Source: CAZAMT01 sp964486145
GTDB lineage: Bacteria; Bacteroidota; Bacteroidia; Bacteroidales; JAAAOM01
Reading direction: 5' to 3'
Assembly: GCA_964486145.1 (NCBI GenBank)
Contig: CAZAMT010000061.1
Coordinates: forward strand, 1-16,154
Length of the DNA: 16,154 nucleotides
Shown here: positions 9,306 to 16,154 of the stretch, piece after piece
How positions within the stretch are numbered: the stretch's first letter is position 1
Layout of the letters: each line of letters starts with the position of its first letter
Notes under the pieces: model-generated
What the model was told of the DNA's origin: nothing
What the model saw: only the letters and a program-made list of their open reading frames with translations
Database searches by the model: none
Made by a program: the position numbers and the translations under genes

Positions 9306-10598
9306 TTACTGAATCAAACCTTCTGATTTTGCCCGTTTCAGCAACTGGTCATAAACTTTGTTTGCTTCTTTGCTTTTTCCCGGGTCGATTTTCTCAGGTT
9401 TATAATGTTCCGGCAAATAATAGAAACTTCCGTCGTTGTGAAGCCGGTAGTTTTTAGTGCGGTAAAACCAGTTGTCGTTTACCTGGCAAAAAACCCAGTC
9501 TCTGATTTGTTTTTTGTTTCCCTGCAGAATGGGCATAATGCTTTTCCCATCCAGTGGGTAGTCTTCCGGGATTTCAACTCCGGAAATTTCGGCAAATGTG
9601 GGGAGCATATCTGATAAATCAATCAGCGCATCGCTTACCGTTCCGGGTTGCACAACTCCCGGCCATTTTACCAGAAACGGAATTCTTGCTCCCGCATCGG
9701 TGAGTAAACCTTTCTCTCCCTGCAATTCCCTGCCTTTAAACACGGATGTCATTTCACGATCGGTACCGTTATCGCCTGTAAATATGATGATGGTGTTATC
9801 GCTGATTCTTAACTCTTCTGTTTTTTTTACAAACTTTCCTACCAGCATATCCATATATTCAATCATATCTTTGAAGTTTTCGGGCCGGGATTTTCCCTTT
9901 TCCTCACCCGGAACTCTTTCGAAAGGAAAGTGCGGCAGTGCCATGGGATAATACAACAAAAACGGCTTCGACTGTTTTTTTTCCATGAAATTCAGTAAAA
10001 AACTGGTATAAATATCGGGGCCGTATTTCCCTTTCACATCCTTTAAAAGCCGGCCGTTCTGCCAGATACCTGGGTCCCAGTAACGCGCCAAAGGTTTACC
10101 GCTTTCTTTTTCAACATAACCGGGGATGGGATCATCGTAAATCCAGGTCCACATACAATGCTCGTCGAAACCCAACTGCGACAAATGATCCGGATGGTTC
10201 TCAAACCTTCCCAGTTGCCACTTTCCACTTATTGCTGTGGCATAACCGGCCTTACTGAGCATGCGGGCAAAATTGAAGACATCGGGGTCGAGGAACTGCT
10301 TCTCTTCCGGCTGCACCCAGATTCCTCCCGGCCAGCCATTACGGAAAGGGTACTGACCGGTTAAAACCTGGACCCTTGTGGGCGTGCAAAGCGGGGCCGT
10401 ATATGCATTCGTAAAAAGGAGACCATCTTTTGCCAGGTTATCCAGATTCGGTGTATTGTAACTTTCACCTCCGTAACTTTGCAGACACTCCGCACCCAAA
10501 TCATCGGCCATAATGAAAATGATATTAGGCGGTTTGTTTTGAGCATAAACTGAAACTGTTACTGCAATCGCGAAGAGTATTAAAAGTAAGTTTTTCAT
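9306..10598 (-). CDS. S1-type sulfatase with CTPTR and GKWQ motifs, secreted
   Basis: I place the start at the ATG 10598-10596 (430 residues). The frame can be extended two codons to a TTG at 10604, but the ATG gives a normal signal peptide, MKNLLLILFAIAVTVSVYAQ. Numbering from that ATG, the metal ligands are Asp32 and Asp33 in FIMADDLG, and the formylglycine cysteine is Cys71 in CTPTR. The usual GKWH is GKWQLG (125-130) with Gln128 in place of histidine. ALPHFP has His223, and TGDNGTD has Asp276 and Asn277. The CTPTR form still fits the C-x-P-[ST]-R rule for formylglycine formation. The His-to-Gln change marks a distinct S1 subfamily rather than obvious inactivation, because every other ligand is present. 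It probably desulfates an oligosaccharide. The gene is 43 bases after the GH28 gene and is first of the three sulfatases transcribed. Confidence 0.9.
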   Translation of the reverse strand: MKNLLLILFAIAVTVSVYAQNKPPNIIFIMADDLGAECLQSYGGESYNTPNLDNLAKDGLLFTNAYTAPLCTPTRVQVLTGQYPFRNGWPGGIWVQPEEKQFLDPDVFNFARMLSKAGYATAISGKWQLGRFENHPDHLSQLGFDEHCMWTWIYDDPIPGYVEKESGKPLARYWDPGIWQNGRLLKDVKGKYGPDIYTSFLLNFMEKKQSKPFLLYYPMALPHFPFERVPGEEKGKSRPENFKDMIEYMDMLVGKFVKKTEELRISDNTIIIFTGDNGTDREMTSVFKGRELQGEKGLLTDAGARIPFLVKWPGVVQPGTVSDALIDLSDMLPTFAEISGVEIPEDYPLDGKSIMPILQGNKKQIRDWVFCQVNDNWFYRTKNYRLHNDGSFYYLPEHYKPEKIDPGKSKEANKVYDQLLKRAKSEGLIQ

Positions 10599-10641
10599 AA
10601 TCAATTGTTTATGTGTTTATTTCAACTTCCGGCAAACTGTG

Positions 10642-12099
10642 TTACTTATAATCCAGGCGGCAAATTTCGGAATTGATGGATTTAATTTTTTCTGCTGATT
10701 CCGACTGCTCAGCTTTAATGGTTGTTAAATAAATCTCATGCGCATCGTCAAAAACCATTGCAGGGCGGACTTCCGTGTTTTCGACATCCATTTCCACATT
10801 GTCGAAAGAGATGTTTTTCGCGTGGCGGACATAAAATCCGTAAGACGGTAAATTGCTGCCGAACATGCGGTTAAACGGATAACCGCCTGCGTTTTCCCTC
10901 ACGTTGGTAGTGGTATCTGCCGGATTATCGCTGCCGCGGACGCTGATGTAAACATCAGAAATCTGTACGTTTTCAACATAATTCCCCGGATAACCGGTGA
11001 TGGCGCTGCTGATGGCGCCGCTTTCCCTCGCAATTACGTTACTGATTTTGATGTTGCTGATTCGGCCGGGTGTGGTTTCAGATTTTCCGTCCCATCCGCT
11101 GTGCCGGTTGCCGAGTTTGATGAAAATGGGCGTCTCCACGCTGTCCATTACCACATTATTGATTACGATATCCTCCATAACTCCGCCGTCAACACACAGC
11201 AAATCGATACCCGAAAGGCCGCCCCAGGCATTCAGCGGATGGTTCATCTCCTTTGATTTTGAAGGGCGGATAACGATGTTGCTGATGGCAATGCGTTTAA
11301 AACCGCCGAGCGATCCTGTGCCGCATTTCAGCGGTGTGGCATGTGAGCTTAAAATGCAGTTGGTTATCACAATATCTTCGCACGTGCGCAGTCCTTCCGA
11401 TTTTAGTACGAGTGCATCGTCGCTGGCATCGATTAAACAGTTGTCAATCGTCACATTATGGCATCCGTCGAGATCAATGCCGTCGTTGTTTTTGTTGGAA
11501 TGGTTGTAAATGTTGAGGTTGCTCAGCCGGATGTTGTCGCAGTAAAAATAGCGTTGCATCCAAAATCCGGAAGCTTTCATCGTAATTCCTTCCACTGTAA
11601 TGTCGCTGCAATCCTCGAGGTAAATGCCAAACGGACGGAAATAGTTTTTGTCTTTATCCGGATTTTTTTCCACATTGAAAATGTCGTAATCGCCGCCGCC
11701 GTAAAAGGTGCCTTCGCCGTAAATTTTGATGTTCTGCAACTGGCAGCCGTAAACCATTGCCCGCCGCGGCTGCCTGTTTTCGCGCGACATGATTTTCGGG
11801 TCGATGTACGGAAAACCTTCGATATCGTTTACGGCTTGCCATACGGCTCCGTTTTCGAGATAAACTGAAACATTGCTTTTGAGAAAAATGGTTCCCGAAA
11901 GCCAGGTTCCTGACGGAAAAATTACCGTGCCGCCTCCTGCTTCAGCGCATTTATCTATTGCCTGTTGGATGGCTTCGGTATCCGGTGTATCATCATTGGG
12001 TTGTGCACCAAAGTCGGAGATAATGTAATTTCCCGCATGAGTTGTGGCGACATGAATGAATAAAATGAAAAATAAGGAAACAGTTTTAATGTAATTCAT
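10642..12099 (-). CDS. GH28 polygalacturonase-like glycoside hydrolase, secreted
   Basis: This 485-residue protein has a signal peptide (cleavage near residue 22, HVATTHAG). It then shows the GH28 opening YIISDFGAQPNDDTPDTEAIQQAI, interrupted here only by the residue limit: IISDFGAQPNDDTPD is at 26-40. GGGTVIFPSGTWLSG follows at 55-69. The right-handed beta-helix follows, with repeated ITVEGITMKAS / VTIDNCLIDAS / IVITNCILSSH-like turns. Catalytic aspartates are preserved: NNDGID with Asp206, and ASDDALVLKS with Asp227 and Asp228. The classical GHG is not present; the equivalent stretch reads SSHATPLKCGTGSLGG (251-266). GH28 enzymes hydrolyse alpha-linked galacturonic acid or related bonds in pectins, and variants without GHG exist, so this may act on a different uronate or rhamnogalacturonan linkage. 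GC appears higher than in the GH106-like gene. It starts 10 bases after the fragment gene stop. Confidence 0.87.
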   Translation of the reverse strand: MNYIKTVSLFFILFIHVATTHAGNYIISDFGAQPNDDTPDTEAIQQAIDKCAEAGGGTVIFPSGTWLSGTIFLKSNVSVYLENGAVWQAVNDIEGFPYIDPKIMSRENRQPRRAMVYGCQLQNIKIYGEGTFYGGGDYDIFNVEKNPDKDKNYFRPFGIYLEDCSDITVEGITMKASGFWMQRYFYCDNIRLSNLNIYNHSNKNNDGIDLDGCHNVTIDNCLIDASDDALVLKSEGLRTCEDIVITNCILSSHATPLKCGTGSLGGFKRIAISNIVIRPSKSKEMNHPLNAWGGLSGIDLLCVDGGVMEDIVINNVVMDSVETPIFIKLGNRHSGWDGKSETTPGRISNIKISNVIARESGAISSAITGYPGNYVENVQISDVYISVRGSDNPADTTTNVRENAGGYPFNRMFGSNLPSYGFYVRHAKNISFDNVEMDVENTEVRPAMVFDDAHEIYLTTIKAEQSESAEKIKSINSEICRLDYK

Positions 12100-12109
12100 A
12101 GCTGTGTTT

Positions 12110-12676
12110 TTAATCAGTTGTTATTATATCAAAATCGCCCAAAATAAAAATTTGTTCCAGTTCTGCATGAACATGCATCGGATGTATCGACAGATGTATT
12201 TCATTTTTACCTTTCTGCAGCATTTCACGTTTCACCGGATAGACATTGATCGAATGATCAAAATAGTCCAGCGATTTATCTTCTTCGATAATCTCACCAT
12301 TTAATCTGACCGTATATAAATAACCGTATTCAATGGCAATTTTTAAGGGTTTAAGATCATAATTACTACCTGTCTGAAATGGGAAGATGGCTTCAAATCC
12401 TGAATTGGAGGAGAAATCTTTGTTTCTGTCTAAGGTTTCTGATTTATATTGCACTGCAAAATTCCAGGGATTATGATCGATATCCGATATTTCGAAACCA
12501 TGAAATTTAAATATGGAATCGGTTGCATGCAGATAATTGATATTTTCGAAATGTCTGCCGGCTACCTTAAGCTCACAATAATCCAAAACCAGCACATTTT
12601 CATTATTTCTTATCACCTGTAAGTCAGAACCGGGCAACTCCTTGCATAAAAAGAATATAGCTGATGAACGTTTCAT
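12110..12676 (-). pseudogene. GH106 internal-domain fragment
   Basis: This 188-codon open frame has no catalytic domain. Residues 12-174 equal residues 738-900 of the GH106-like protein at 2941-6120, and the DNA beneath is identical over 490 bases. The first 11 residues (MKRSSAIFFLC) are unrelated to the parent at that point and look like the beginning of a signal peptide, but too short to work as one. The last 14 (QIFILGDFDIITTD) start as a diverged version of the parent (RIFVLGDFDVV) and then stop. The segment covers roughly one beta-sandwich module lacking the GH106 motifs. It is most likely a remnant of a second GH106 gene. A free-standing binding module is possible but poorly supported because export is doubtful. 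It lies 47 bases after the beta-helix gene and 10 before GH28, so it is probably transcribed. Confidence 0.85.
12156..12645 (-). repeat. 490-bp direct repeat, copy B (fragment gene)
   Basis: This is the second copy of the repeat at 3422-3911, offset by 8734 bases. It makes up 87 percent of the fragment gene. Beyond 12156 toward lower coordinates, weaker similarity continues to about 12126 and then ends. Homologous recombination between the two copies would remove 8734 bp. Confidence 0.95.
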
Positions 12677-12723
12677 TGGAATATATTATTTTAAAAATGG
12701 GGTCATGAATACTAACTGAATGG

Positions 12724-15700
12724 TTACTTTTTCTTTCGTTCAATGGCTCCAATATCCCTTTTCCCTTCCGGGGCATTCCCGGCAAAGTCAGATTTCACAG
12801 GCCCGTTGAACTGCCATTCATATAGTTCAGCGATATCGGTTTCTGCATCTGCCAGTGTTCCCCTGCTGATACGCATAAAATCAATGGCACCCACAAAATA
12901 ATTTTTACCATTATTGTCGCGTCCAACATAAAAATCAGCTCCATTCGACAGTGAAACTGAGGGTTTCAATGAGCAAACAGATTCACCGGCAGGTTTGCCA
13001 TCCATGTAAATGGTCATTTTTCCGTTTTTCCTGTCGATTTCAGCAATCACATGATGCCATTCTCCATTATTAACGGGCTTATTCGCTTTTACTTCATAGT
13101 CTTTTCCGTCAGCGCTGACAACAAACGCAGGATACCCTTTTTTAGTGATATGAAGTTTATATCCTGTATTCCCATCATATTTGCCAAGTATACCTCCTTT
13201 TGAATGGATTTTACTGGTTTTAAAGATGGTTTCAACTAAAAAATTATTTGTATCCATATCCGGTGTTTTACGGAAGCTACCAGGATATTTAAGAAATTGA
13301 TGGTCAGCAAATTCGGGATTACCCTGATCATCCATACCCTTCGGTTCAGGTACAATCCAGGGATGCAGCGGCATATTCTTTTTTCTTTTTGATTGCCATC
13401 CATTTATATTAATCAAAACATCTGCTTTCATCGATGCATCACTTATTTTTGCATAACGTTGCCCGTCAAACTTTAGCGCACCGTTAACCCAGCTTTCCAA
13501 CGATGAAGGAACATAGTCGGCCAGGGTAGCCGGATTTAACTCAAGTTCAAAAACCGGCACTTTATAGTACATGGAGCGATCAAAGTATAAAGGGGTTGGG
13601 TAATGATGGTAATCCAGGATCAGTTCCGGGTTGCTGTGGTTTTCATTAAAATGCCATTCGGCAACAGTTGCATAAAGTGCCCAGGGAACAAAGTATTCGA
13701 TGCCATTGTCAATGGCCCCTGACGCAGCCGCAGGTCGAAAATCGGCTTGGGAAGCATCCGGGTTGACGGTTGCAGGCAGGGGTTTGCTCAGCGGTTGCTT
13801 AAATACTTTTGTGCCAACTTGCGCGAAACGCAGTGGATAATCCTTCATTTGCTGAATCAAAACATCAAAATCACCGGCATCAATATTCTTTTTTGCTCCC
13901 TGTTTGATGGTTGCTACTGTGCCTGCTTCGGCATCGCCATAAAAAAGGTTATGACCATAAGCGAGGGTCGTGGCACCGTCAATGCCGGACGTTCCCGGAT
14001 CGTCACCGCCAATGAGGGATGGATTGCCGCCATGATTCACTGAAATAAACTTTTGTGTAATGTTTGTAAAAATATTGCCCAGGTAATCATTCCTGTTTCC
14101 TGATGTACCTCCCAGGGCAACTCCGGAACCGTAAACCGTATTGTTAATAAATGGATTGAGATAGCCAAACACGTTGAAATAAGCCGATCGATCACTTGAA
14201 TAGGGATCATCCGGTGTGTAAGGTCGTGCCCAGCTTATGTTATTGAAGTTGAATATTCTGAAACCGGCATCAAGATAAATGGGATAGGAGAGATTGATGC
14301 TCCCCCGGCCTCCGAAGCCACCCGGCCAATGACCCACGGCGTTTCCGACAATATTACTGTATGAATACATCGGGCCGTGCTGCCACAAGGATAATCCGCC
14401 ATAATCGTTTGCCCCGAGTGCCGTGTATTCAATTTTGTTATGATGAACAAGAATTCGTATCAACGGAATATCGTATCCCTGTTCGTCTTTGCCGCTCTTG
14501 CCACCTTGCACAACAATTCCCGAACCAAAGGCGGTATGGATGATGTTTCCTGCAATCTCTGCTTTTCTGCAATAATTTGCAACAATTGCCGGGACATTCG
14601 ACCACCGGCTGTCGTGGTGCCTGTAAATGCCCGTATTTCGTGTTCGGTTTCGTAGAATGGTTACATCATCCAGGACACCCAGTTTTTCATCCGGCCTGAA
14701 ATCTCCGCTATGGCCCTGAAAACAAATGGCTGTACCACCGTTTATCTGGTAAAAATCACAATCTGTGACAATCATATTCGTCATGATTTCGTCTGCTGTT
14801 ACCCTGCCATAAATGGCATCACTTGCCATGTGATCGAATGTACAGTTTTTAATGGCAATGTTGCTGCTGTTTTTAGCAATATCGATGGCAGCACCATTCC
14901 TGCCATTGAAGCGGAAGGTCAATCCGGAAATTTCAATGTGCTGCTGATTATGGATCAGAATTGAATTCCAAGCAGTAGCCATTTCAATTTGACTTTTGTT
15001 TGGATCCCGGTCATTGGGCAATCGCAGAAACAACCGTCCGCTTTCATTTCTGTAATCTTCATCATAGTAGTACTCTCCGGGTTTATCCAGAAATTGTGGA
15101 AGGTTTTCGATGAGATACCGTGTGCCTTTGTGTGTCGGATGCGCCATGTTTCGGTGGGCGAGGATGCCATTCTCCGGATTGTAGTCTCCCGGTTTGATGA
15201 TGTATGGGCTGGGCGTTCCAATGATCCATCCGTACTGGCTCCATAATGTGCCTCCATCGAAATAGTCCGGGTCCAGGCCAACAAGAGCATCGTCATAGCC
15301 CTGGATATCCTCTTCGCCATTTTCGTCATGCATGTCTTTTTCACCATCCCACTGGTTCCAGTGATGCATGGCAAAATTTCGGTTTGTCATATTCCATCCC
15401 GCATCACTGGCAATATGCAGGTCTTGTATATCACCATTTGGAGCTACCTCGAAAAGGATCATATCTGTCATATTTCGGCCCACCCCCGGCACTTTAAAAT
15501 TTTGCCGTACCGATGGCGGAACCTGGATTTGCGGAGCGCGTGGCATTTCGATGTCAATGAACCAAATGTTGTCGGGATTCATTCGTTCGGGTACATCATC
15601 GGCTGTTGCTTTTTGCCAGACACCAGCGATGGCTTTTGACCCGGCAATGACTGCCTCGCCGTTTCCCCAGTCCGGGTCACTGGTCAACCTGACAGGATAG

Positions 15701-16098
15701 CCGGGTTTACCTGAGTCGTCAGCACGTAGAAATGCTTCGGGTCCTTCCCGGATGATGCGGTAATAAACACCCCCTTTAAAAACGTATGATTTAATGCCCT
15801 CACAGGCCTGTGCCTTTCCCGTTGCGCGTGTATCCCAGGGGTGGTGCATCCATGCTGTTTTTTTTGTTTTACCATCCTGGTTATCATCTCCGTTTTTATA
15901 GTCAATGTACCTTACATCCTCACCTGCTGTAACCGGATATTTAAATGGTTTGGGATCCCATTGCAGGTCACCTGTAGCAATAACTTTCGCGTTCGGGATT
16001 TGCCAGTGGTATTCCTGGGAATGTAATATTCCGTTCATGACCAGGGCAATAAGACAAGTGTTGGTGAAAAGTAATAATGTTTTTTTCGTAGATTTCAT
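12724..16098 (-). CDS. Secreted right-handed beta-helix protein with C-terminal LamG domain
   Basis: This 1124-residue protein has a signal peptide (about 1-28, ending ILHSQ) and no lipobox. The N-terminal region has VRYIDYKNGDDNQDG (62-76) and MHHPWDTRATG (84-94), a layout I associate with pectate-lyase-fold proteins of Bacteroidota and Planctomycetota. Beta-helix turns run from about 380 to 690, for example HIEISGLTFRFNGRNG, IAIKNCTFDHMASDAI and IAGNIIHTAFGSGIVVQGG. A LamG/concanavalin-like domain covers about 953-1090 (FLVETIFKTS, EWHHVIAEID, IYMDGKPAG, DFMRISRG). The end, DFAGNAPEGKRDIGAIE, is the kind of tail often seen on beta-helix proteins. The fold suits a polysaccharide lyase or hydrolase, and LamG could bind glycan, but I cannot identify catalytic residues or a CAZy family. 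It is the first gene visible in the operon. The 56 bases upstream are AT-rich and show no clear promoter. Confidence 0.8.
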   Translation of the reverse strand: MKSTKKTLLLFTNTCLIALVMNGILHSQEYHWQIPNAKVIATGDLQWDPKPFKYPVTAGEDVRYIDYKNGDDNQDGKTKKTAWMHHPWDTRATGKAQACEGIKSYVFKGGVYYRIIREGPEAFLRADDSGKPGYPVRLTSDPDWGNGEAVIAGSKAIAGVWQKATADDVPERMNPDNIWFIDIEMPRAPQIQVPPSVRQNFKVPGVGRNMTDMILFEVAPNGDIQDLHIASDAGWNMTNRNFAMHHWNQWDGEKDMHDENGEEDIQGYDDALVGLDPDYFDGGTLWSQYGWIIGTPSPYIIKPGDYNPENGILAHRNMAHPTHKGTRYLIENLPQFLDKPGEYYYDEDYRNESGRLFLRLPNDRDPNKSQIEMATAWNSILIHNQQHIEISGLTFRFNGRNGAAIDIAKNSSNIAIKNCTFDHMASDAIYGRVTADEIMTNMIVTDCDFYQINGGTAICFQGHSGDFRPDEKLGVLDDVTILRNRTRNTGIYRHHDSRWSNVPAIVANYCRKAEIAGNIIHTAFGSGIVVQGGKSGKDEQGYDIPLIRILVHHNKIEYTALGANDYGGLSLWQHGPMYSYSNIVGNAVGHWPGGFGGRGSINLSYPIYLDAGFRIFNFNNISWARPYTPDDPYSSDRSAYFNVFGYLNPFINNTVYGSGVALGGTSGNRNDYLGNIFTNITQKFISVNHGGNPSLIGGDDPGTSGIDGATTLAYGHNLFYGDAEAGTVATIKQGAKKNIDAGDFDVLIQQMKDYPLRFAQVGTKVFKQPLSKPLPATVNPDASQADFRPAAASGAIDNGIEYFVPWALYATVAEWHFNENHSNPELILDYHHYPTPLYFDRSMYYKVPVFELELNPATLADYVPSSLESWVNGALKFDGQRYAKISDASMKADVLININGWQSKRKKNMPLHPWIVPEPKGMDDQGNPEFADHQFLKYPGSFRKTPDMDTNNFLVETIFKTSKIHSKGGILGKYDGNTGYKLHITKKGYPAFVVSADGKDYEVKANKPVNNGEWHHVIAEIDRKNGKMTIYMDGKPAGESVCSLKPSVSLSNGADFYVGRDNNGKNYFVGAIDFMRISRGTLADAETDIAELYEWQFNGPVKSDFAGNAPEGKRDIGAIERKKK

Positions 16099-16154
16099 AA
16101 TTTATAGGTTTATTTGGATTATTAAATCTAATTTAATTTACCAATAATGGCTAA

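Larger units (their letters stand above)
1..16098 (-). other. Probable polycistronic polysaccharide-degradation operon
   Basis: All genes lie on the minus strand. Spacings in transcription order are 47, 10, 43, 57, 26, 18, 16, 99 and 39 bases. No strong hairpin followed by a T-run was found in any gap. The only gap approaching 100 bases (2094-2192) follows the truncated oxidoreductase. The real operon start and end are outside the window or at 16099-16154, where I see no convincing Bacteroidota promoter. Co-transcription is inferred from layout only. Confidence 0.6.

Noticed and set aside
10599..10604. Upstream TTG start for the first sulfatase
   Set aside because: It adds only two residues before a good ATG that begins a normal signal peptide.
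10997..11509. A 170-codon open frame on the plus strand inside the GH28 gene
   Set aside because: It is antisense to a well-supported gene, its sequence resembles no protein I know, and it has no export signal or matching neighbour. It is a shadow frame.
12104..12304. A plus-strand frame sharing its last 40-odd residues with one at 3361-3570
   Set aside because: The similarity comes only from the 490-bp repeat read in antisense. Both overlap supported minus-strand coding sequence.
12110..12676. Mobile element as the cause of the duplication
   Set aside because: No transposase, terminal inverted repeats or target-site duplication flanks either copy, and the repeat is plain coding sequence.
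16099..16154. Possible promoter, or tail of an upstream gene, before the beta-helix gene
   Set aside because: The 56 bases are AT-rich but show no clear TTG / TAnnTTTG pair. A minus-strand frame reading LAIIGKLN then stop could be a gene end, but eight codons are not enough to claim it.

Overview
The window is a block of carbohydrate-degradation genes, all read on the minus strand. It most resembles part of a polysaccharide utilisation locus of a Bacteroidota bacterium. The evidence is moderate GC, AT-rich gaps without clear Shine-Dalgarno sites, lipoprotein signal peptides with a cysteine near residue 20, three consecutive formylglycine sulfatases, and enzyme families typical of Bacteroidota (GH106-like, GH28, a clan GH-G (alpha/alpha)6 enzyme, and a beta-helix protein with a LamG domain). 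A marine or anaerobic member such as Marinilabiliales would fit, but that is a guess from gene content.

In transcription order (high to low coordinates) the genes are: a secreted beta-helix/LamG protein (16098-12724); a short GH106 fragment (12676-12110); a GH28 polygalacturonase-like enzyme (12099-10642); three S1-type sulfatases (10598-9306, 9248-7875, 7848-6139); a large GH106 alpha-L-rhamnosidase-like lipoprotein (6120-2941); a C-terminally truncated FAD-dependent oxidoreductase lipoprotein (2924-2193); a GH63/GH37-like lipoprotein (2093-165); and the first 41 codons of another lipoprotein that runs off the window start (125-1). Gaps are 10 to 99 bases, so the whole set is probably one transcription unit or part of one. 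No intergenic stretch exceeds 99 bases. No SusC/SusD pair, regulator, transporter, RNA gene, CRISPR array or insertion sequence is visible.

The genes together suggest breakdown of a sulfated, rhamnose- and/or uronate-containing polysaccharide. The sulfatases would remove ester sulfate, the GH106-like and GH28 enzymes would cleave deoxysugar or uronic-acid linkages, and the (alpha/alpha)6 enzyme would act on a released oligosaccharide. The substrate is an inference. The products also split by predicted location: the first-transcribed intact genes carry ordinary export signals, while the last five carry lipoprotein signals.

The most unusual feature is a 490-bp direct repeat that I read as identical base for base: 3422-3911 inside the GH106-like gene and 12156-12645 making up most of the small fragment gene. 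One side of the repeat continues into a short, clearly diverged but still homologous stretch. That pattern points to gene conversion or recombination with a now-lost paralogue, or to a chimeric assembly.
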